Source: Setaria digitata
Lineage: Eukaryota > Nematoda > Chromadorea > Rhabditida > Setariidae
Length of the DNA: 42,706 nucleotides
Reading direction: 5' to 3'
Assembly: GCA_003640385.1 (NCBI GenBank)
Contig: RCAB01000517.1
Coordinates: 1 to 42,706, forward strand
The notes beneath the pieces are model-generated. The model was not told where the DNA came from and made no database searches. It worked only from the letters and a program-made list of their open reading frames with translations. How positions within the stretch are numbered: the first letter of the stretch is position 1; each line of letters starts with the position of its first letter. Positions 38,342 through 42,706 of the stretch are shown here, one piece after another. The position numbers and the translations under genes are program-made.

Positions 38342-38644
38342 TTGTGTTGTAGCCAAGAAATCCAAGTGATAAGAATTCAGATTTGTCCCGCAATATTTGA
38401 GGAATTAGTTGAGGAGTTCTATACAGTTCTTCTATTTTCTTCAGAGTACTGCAGCCAACGAAGCACATATCAACAGCTAGAGCTAAATTTAGCTGATAAT
38501 GCAACGCATATCGCGCAGAAAATACTATCTTCGTTAGCTGTCAAAAGATCTAAGAGACAAGATTTTGCGAGCAAGTGTAAAGAGACACAAAGCATTCGTA
38601 TTAATGCTATGCTACCAATGGGATTGTTTCGTGTGTTCAGCTGA
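38342..38644 (+). CDS. weak plus-strand ORF, possible terminal exon, unrecognised
   Basis: A frame open for about 100 codons ends in TGA at 38644. A reasonable acceptor (GAATTCAG, exon from about 38382) would give about 87 residues that begin ICPAIFEELVEEFY, contain AVKRSKRQDFASKC and end LPMGLFRVFS. The local composition is less AT-rich than its surroundings. There is no ATG at the start and no upstream exon was identified. Overlapping minus-strand frames (38316-38504 and 38470-38757) look less protein-like. About one ORF this long could arise by chance in a window of this size, so confidence is low. Confidence 0.25.
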   Translation: MCCSQEIQVIRIQICPAIFEELVEEFYTVLLFSSEYCSQRSTYQQLELNLADNATHIAQKILSSLAVKRSKRQDFASKCKETQSIRINAMLPMGLFRVFS

Positions 38645-39124
38645 TAAAATCTCAATTTCCATTTTTGCATAACTTCTAGAGAATATATTGTAGAGTGAAA
38701 TGTCATGAAAAGCGAAACCAATTTGTTGTATCCTACGTTTAAGTCCAAAATGTTCAAATTAGTATATCAAAGATTTACAAATATTGCAAGAATTATAAAT
38801 GCGAAACGGATTGACAATATCGTTTGCGAGATGGGAACGGAAGAGAAATCGAACTTCTTAAGTTAAGCGGTTGCAGTATTGTGTGGATGATGGAGGTTTG
38901 TATTGTGAATTTTTACTTTCATTTCTCGTTATTATGGTGAGAAAATGGAGGAAAACAAGTAAAAAAGAAAATACATGGAAAAAAAAAACTAGGATTTAAA
39001 AAATATTTAAAATAAATGGAAAGAAAAAAAAAAGAAAAGAAAATTAACTTTGGAAAAAGAAAAGAAAAAAAAAAGTAAAAAGAAAGGAAAATCAACTGAG
39101 AAAAAAGAAAAAATAAAAAAAAAA

Positions 39125-39292
39125 ATGGAAAAAAAGTAAGGAAAATGAAGTGGAAAAAAAACCAAATGAGCATTACTTTTTTATATGCACTGAGTTTATA
39201 TTTTCTTNATGGAAAAAAAGTAAGGAAAATGAAGTGGAAAAAAAAACCAAATGAGCATTACTTTTTTATATGCACTGAGTTTATATTTTCTT
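39125..39292. repeat. direct duplication around N at 39208, likely assembly seam
   Basis: About 83 bases, starting ATGGAAAAAAAGTAAGG and ending GTTTATATTTTCTT, are repeated immediately on both sides of the N. The copies differ by one A in a homopolymer. A purine-rich AAAGAAAA tract precedes them. Confidence 0.85.
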
Positions 39293-42200
39293 TTTCTTGA
39301 CACTTCTTTTCTGAAACTTATTAATTTCTGATTTTACATCTTGTATTGCCTATTTGTGATGTGAAGACGGAACCAGTGGTTATCTTTTTTTTCAACTTAT
39401 TCGTTACTTGGCTGAAATAGCGTAACTATGCTACCTAGTTTGATCTAGTTATTTAATTGATCTAATTGTTTGATTGATCTAGTTATTTAATTGAATAGAA
39501 CACTATCTGATTATTTAATTGATCAGAGAGAAAGTCAGTGAGAAAAAATGATTCCAGGCTTCTTTTTTGGTGAAAAAAAAAAAAAAAAAAAGCTTTGGAA
39601 ATAGTTGTGCACTGGATTTTTCAAATTTGAGTAATTGTGAAATACACTTGACTTTGTCTATCAACTGTCAACCTAACTAGTTGTTGGTGTTGATGTCAAA
39701 CCTTCTTTTCTTTGCAACAATAATGGATTGAGACTTCAGGTATCTCAAAGTTTCGCTGTGTCTTTCAAGTTTATTTTTCTGTGCCATTTTCATTTCTTGA
39801 CAAATTTAGCAAATTTTGAGGAATTCGTTTCAAAAAAAAAACTTTTCTTTGCAGCACTAGCGCTGATTTATTTGTTGTTTGTGTAACAGCATATGATTTT
39901 TGGGGGAAAGAAAAGTCCCTTTTTGTCTAAGTTTCATGGCTATATCAGTGCTCATGAGCTGTGACGTCAGCAGCAATTGTTAAACATTTGAATTTATTTT
40001 GTCAACAATTTCACTGTTGCTGTTCTAGGAATATTTAACCTCTAGCACTATCTTCTACGGTTGTATTTGCCGTACCCGCAAAGGTCCCTATATCTGAGTT
40101 TCTCATTTCGTCAATAATCAAGATGAGGAATTTTACTGATTGTTTATTGGAAGCGTTAGGGAGACTGAATTGTATTTGTTGCATTTGAGCCCTTTCGACG
40201 GAGAAAGTTTATTTTGGATATTAAAAATTTTTTTTTTTTTTTCTTGAAAATTCAGATTTTCTTGAAATTTTAGAGCGGTAAAAAAAAGGAAGATATCAGA
40301 TGAATTTAGAAATATCTTCAATTTGCAGAATGTATTCAAAAAAAAAGAAAATTGCGAGAGGCAAAAATGTTGCAGTGGTGGACTTAAGTTTTAGCAGAGC
40401 GCTGGAAAGAGTGCAGCACCTGAAAGTAATTGCTAGGTGGACAAAGTGAAGTGCTGTGAACTTGAAGCGGAAGGTACTTGATCACTCATTTGGCATGCAG
40501 TTGCAGTAGTTGAATAGGAGAGGAAGTTTTTTTCCTGTTCGATAAAAGAGAAATGAGAAAAATAGGAAAAAGAAAGATGATGAAAGAATAAAGAAATAAA
40601 GGCAAAGAAAGTGTAAAGGTGCTGGGGGAAAAAGTTGTTTTTTAATTCTTATTGAGTTTTGTTTTATGCCTTTTTTTTTTTTTTTTAAGTTTATTCTAAG
40701 TCTTTCATTTCTGCGGCAAATGTTATTTTTGTTCTCATTGTAAAGAGAGGACGACATGAAGGGCAAAAAAAAGAAGAAAACTATTAGGGATGCTATTAAT
40801 TGGTAGAAGAAACTTGCAAAGTACAAAAGTGCGGGAAAATAAGAGGAGAGGAAAAGGATTTTCCTTTTTCTGGAAATAAAAGCGAGCAGCAGTCGTATTT
40901 CATTTTTGTTTCAGGTCAATGGAAGTTTGAGGAAATTTACATTTGCTTTTCTTTTAATTTAATTTTGATTTGTGGCTTATTGCAATGTGAAATAAATGAA
41001 GGGAATTAAGAGAACTTTTTCTTTTCATTATTTAATTGACGTAATTCTCATTAATGTTCTAATGAGAAAATGCAAGAAAACTGGAGAAAAAAAAAAATAG
41101 GAGCAAGAACAGGCGAAGAAAAAAAAAAGAAGTGAAAATTTTAGAAGGATAAAAAGGAAGGAGAAAATTGACAAAAAAAAAAAGAAACGATTTGGCAAGA
41201 CTGTTTTTTCTTTGGTGTGAATTGTATTTGCCTCTTTTTTTCTTCTGGGGGGTGCGGGGTAGGTTCAATATTATTGTACTGGGAAAATACGGGGTTGAAT
41301 CAAAGGAAGGTAGTAGTATCACGAAGACACAAGAAGCTGAAAATGCAAAAATAGTGCGCGAATAACCGGGTGGACTCATTTTTTTTTTCCACCCATTCGG
41401 ATTGTGTTTCCTTCCGTTCACTGCAAACGAAACTGTAGTTCTACATGTAAATTTCAATTTTAACAAATTTTAACAAAACTAACAAATCCATCCTGTAGGA
41501 TAGTTGGTGGTAGTTATGTTTAGGGCATTGTTGGAGGGAGCTGTTTCGGAAGTTACGATGTTGCTAAACAAGTATTTCTTTCCTTTCTCCAGAAAATTTT
41601 GTAAATTTAGGGAAGTCGATCTTTTTTGCCTTCATTTTCTTTTTTTTTTTTAGTATGCATTTTGTATTTTCCAGTTGTTTGCTACTTTGAATTTAATGAG
41701 TCTTTTGTAGCACTGAGTGATGTATGATGTTTTGCCATCAGGTGATGTTATTTTAGCTTAAATTATTAAAAGTACTTTTTAGTTAGTATTTTTTTAGATT
41801 TTTGGAGCTTTAAGACGAGTCGGCTTCTTAAGGAATTCTCTAATGCTAGTTATTGTCTGCTTCTTATAAATTAAAATCAGTAAACTAACACTCCATGTTA
41901 TTTATTATTTTTACTACTGAATAAACAATAACAATATTAATCTGGTATAGGGAGTAGGTTGGATTACTGTGAATCAAAGCTTCATTACTGTTCGTTTTTT
42001 TTAATACATACAATTTAATAATTGATGTTTATTTCGCTCATTTAGGAAGTAATAACTATTTCTGCTTTACTTGTTTTTTTTTTTTTTCCTTGATGATTGT
42101 AATTTCTAACTGCTTTATTCATCATCATTTACTTTTTGCGGATGTCAGTTTCAGTCCATTTCCTTACCAGTGTTTTGGTGAGAAATTTCTAATTTGCTTT

Positions 42201-42297
42201 TGAATGGATCAAAGCTTTGCACTTTTCTCGTACGAATTGAATTCTTTTTTTTTTTTTTCACAATATTCGTCTAAATATCTTCTACCCCTCCCCACTA
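39293..42297. other. gene-poor right flank, simple sequence
   Basis: The stretch contains many poly-A, poly-T and purine or pyrimidine tracts (for example 40540-40610 and 41060-41200). The long minus-strand frames at 40482-40826 and 41059-41466 are Phe/Ser/Leu-rich readings of these tracts. A short TTTAATTGATCTA repeat occurs at about 39440-39525. No gene is supported. Confidence 0.45.
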
Positions 42298-42498
42298 ATG
42301 TCGAGAAATCGCCGGCGTAACCGTCAAAATTTCAAAATTTCCACAAATTTTGAGCATTCCAAAAACATTTCCTCCTTCATTTCAAATATAGGCAAATATA
42401 TACTGTGTGTGATAGCTTTCATTTTTCAGATTGCTTCTCATCAAACCGATCAAAAAGCCCTCTGTCATCAGTCATTACTAATGGGGTGGCAGGGCTAA
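42298..42498 (+). CDS. weak plus-strand ORF of 66 residues, unrecognised
   Basis: From an ATG the frame runs to TAA and encodes a basic start (MSRNRRRNRQNF) followed by a single hydrophobic stretch, ILCVIAFIFQIA. That would suit a small type II membrane protein or the first exon of a gene continuing to the right. No donor, homologue or neighbour supports it, and it is close to chance length. Confidence 0.2.
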   Translation: MSRNRRRNRQNFKISTNFEHSKNISSFISNIGKYILCVIAFIFQIASHQTDQKALCHQSLLMGWQG

Positions 42499-42548
42499 AC
42501 TGGATGACATTTCTGGACTAGAAATCACTTTACATATCTTGATAGTGA

Positions 42549-42613
42549 TGAGAGTAGCTTTAATCACAGTTGCTTAGAGTNGAGAGTAGCTTTAATCACA
42601 GTTGTTTAGAGTT
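42549..42613. repeat. direct duplication around N at 42581, likely assembly seam
   Basis: About 31 bases, GAGAGTAGCTTTAATCACAG followed by TTGCTTAGAGT, lie on both sides of the N with one C/T difference. Confidence 0.8.
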
Positions 42614-42706
42614 AAAATTGGGCGTAAGTTCGTTACGTGCTATGCTGATAATTTGAAATTTTAACGGTTTTGGAAAGCAGTCTCAAGTCAAATACTGTCT
42701 TCTCTC

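Noticed and set aside
41059..41466. 135-residue minus-strand ORF, the longest in the right third
   Set aside because: It is mostly Phe, Ser, Leu and Lys from purine and pyrimidine tracts, with no domain and no splice context.
1..42706. tRNA, rRNA, spliced-leader RNA, CRISPR array or viral genes
   Set aside because: I looked for tRNA B-box-like GGTTCGAATCC on both strands, leader-like sequences and spaced direct repeats with unique spacers. None was seen. The 77-bp array has no spacers.

Overview
The window reads as AT-rich, intron-rich nematode nuclear DNA, most likely a parasitic spirurid or filarial-type worm. That placement is an inference from three things: the gene families present, short coding exons split by introns of roughly 100 to 2400 bp with GT/AG borders, and abundant poly-A/poly-T and ATT tracts. 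No bacterial, organellar, viral, CRISPR, tRNA or rRNA feature was seen. No spliced-leader gene was seen either.

Four genes can be reconstructed exon by exon, all on the minus strand. From left to right they are: (1) a metallo-beta-lactamase-fold protein of the MBLAC2 type (about 488-2203), running off the left edge and lacking several usual metal-binding residues; (2) a four-membrane-span LAPTM4/5-like protein (8082-10484, four exons, 264 residues); (3) a second LAPTM-like protein (12841-15077, three exons, 270 residues) ending in a proline-rich PPxY tail; (4) a large degenerin (DEG/ENaC) sodium-channel subunit of the UNC-8/MEC-4/DEG-1 class (17705-29879, sixteen exons, 955 residues). In genes 2, 3 and 4 every splice junction keeps the reading frame from the first Met to the stop. 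This makes those models strong despite the lack of transcript data.

Between genes 2 and 3 lie a homogenised 77-bp tandem repeat (about 11034-11677) and a possible small two-span membrane-protein ORF. Between genes 3 and 4 lie an ATT microsatellite and a small unrecognised ORF. The right 12.8 kb (29880-42706) is gene-poor: it has simple sequence, one or two weak plus-strand ORFs and several assembly seams. Each of the six single N bases in the window sits between two near-identical direct copies of the same short sequence, which looks like unmerged contig overlaps rather than biology.

Functionally, the degenerin is a membrane cation-channel subunit. The two LAPTM-like proteins are probably late-endosome/lysosome membrane proteins that recruit WW-domain ubiquitin ligases. 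The MBL protein may be catalytically altered. The genes are not evidently one pathway, and intergenic gaps of 2-6 kb argue against an operon. The most interesting leads are the MBL protein with a degraded metal site, a degenerin ectodomain tract bracketed by two convertase-like sites, and the PPxY motifs placed at opposite ends of the two neighbouring LAPTM-like proteins.
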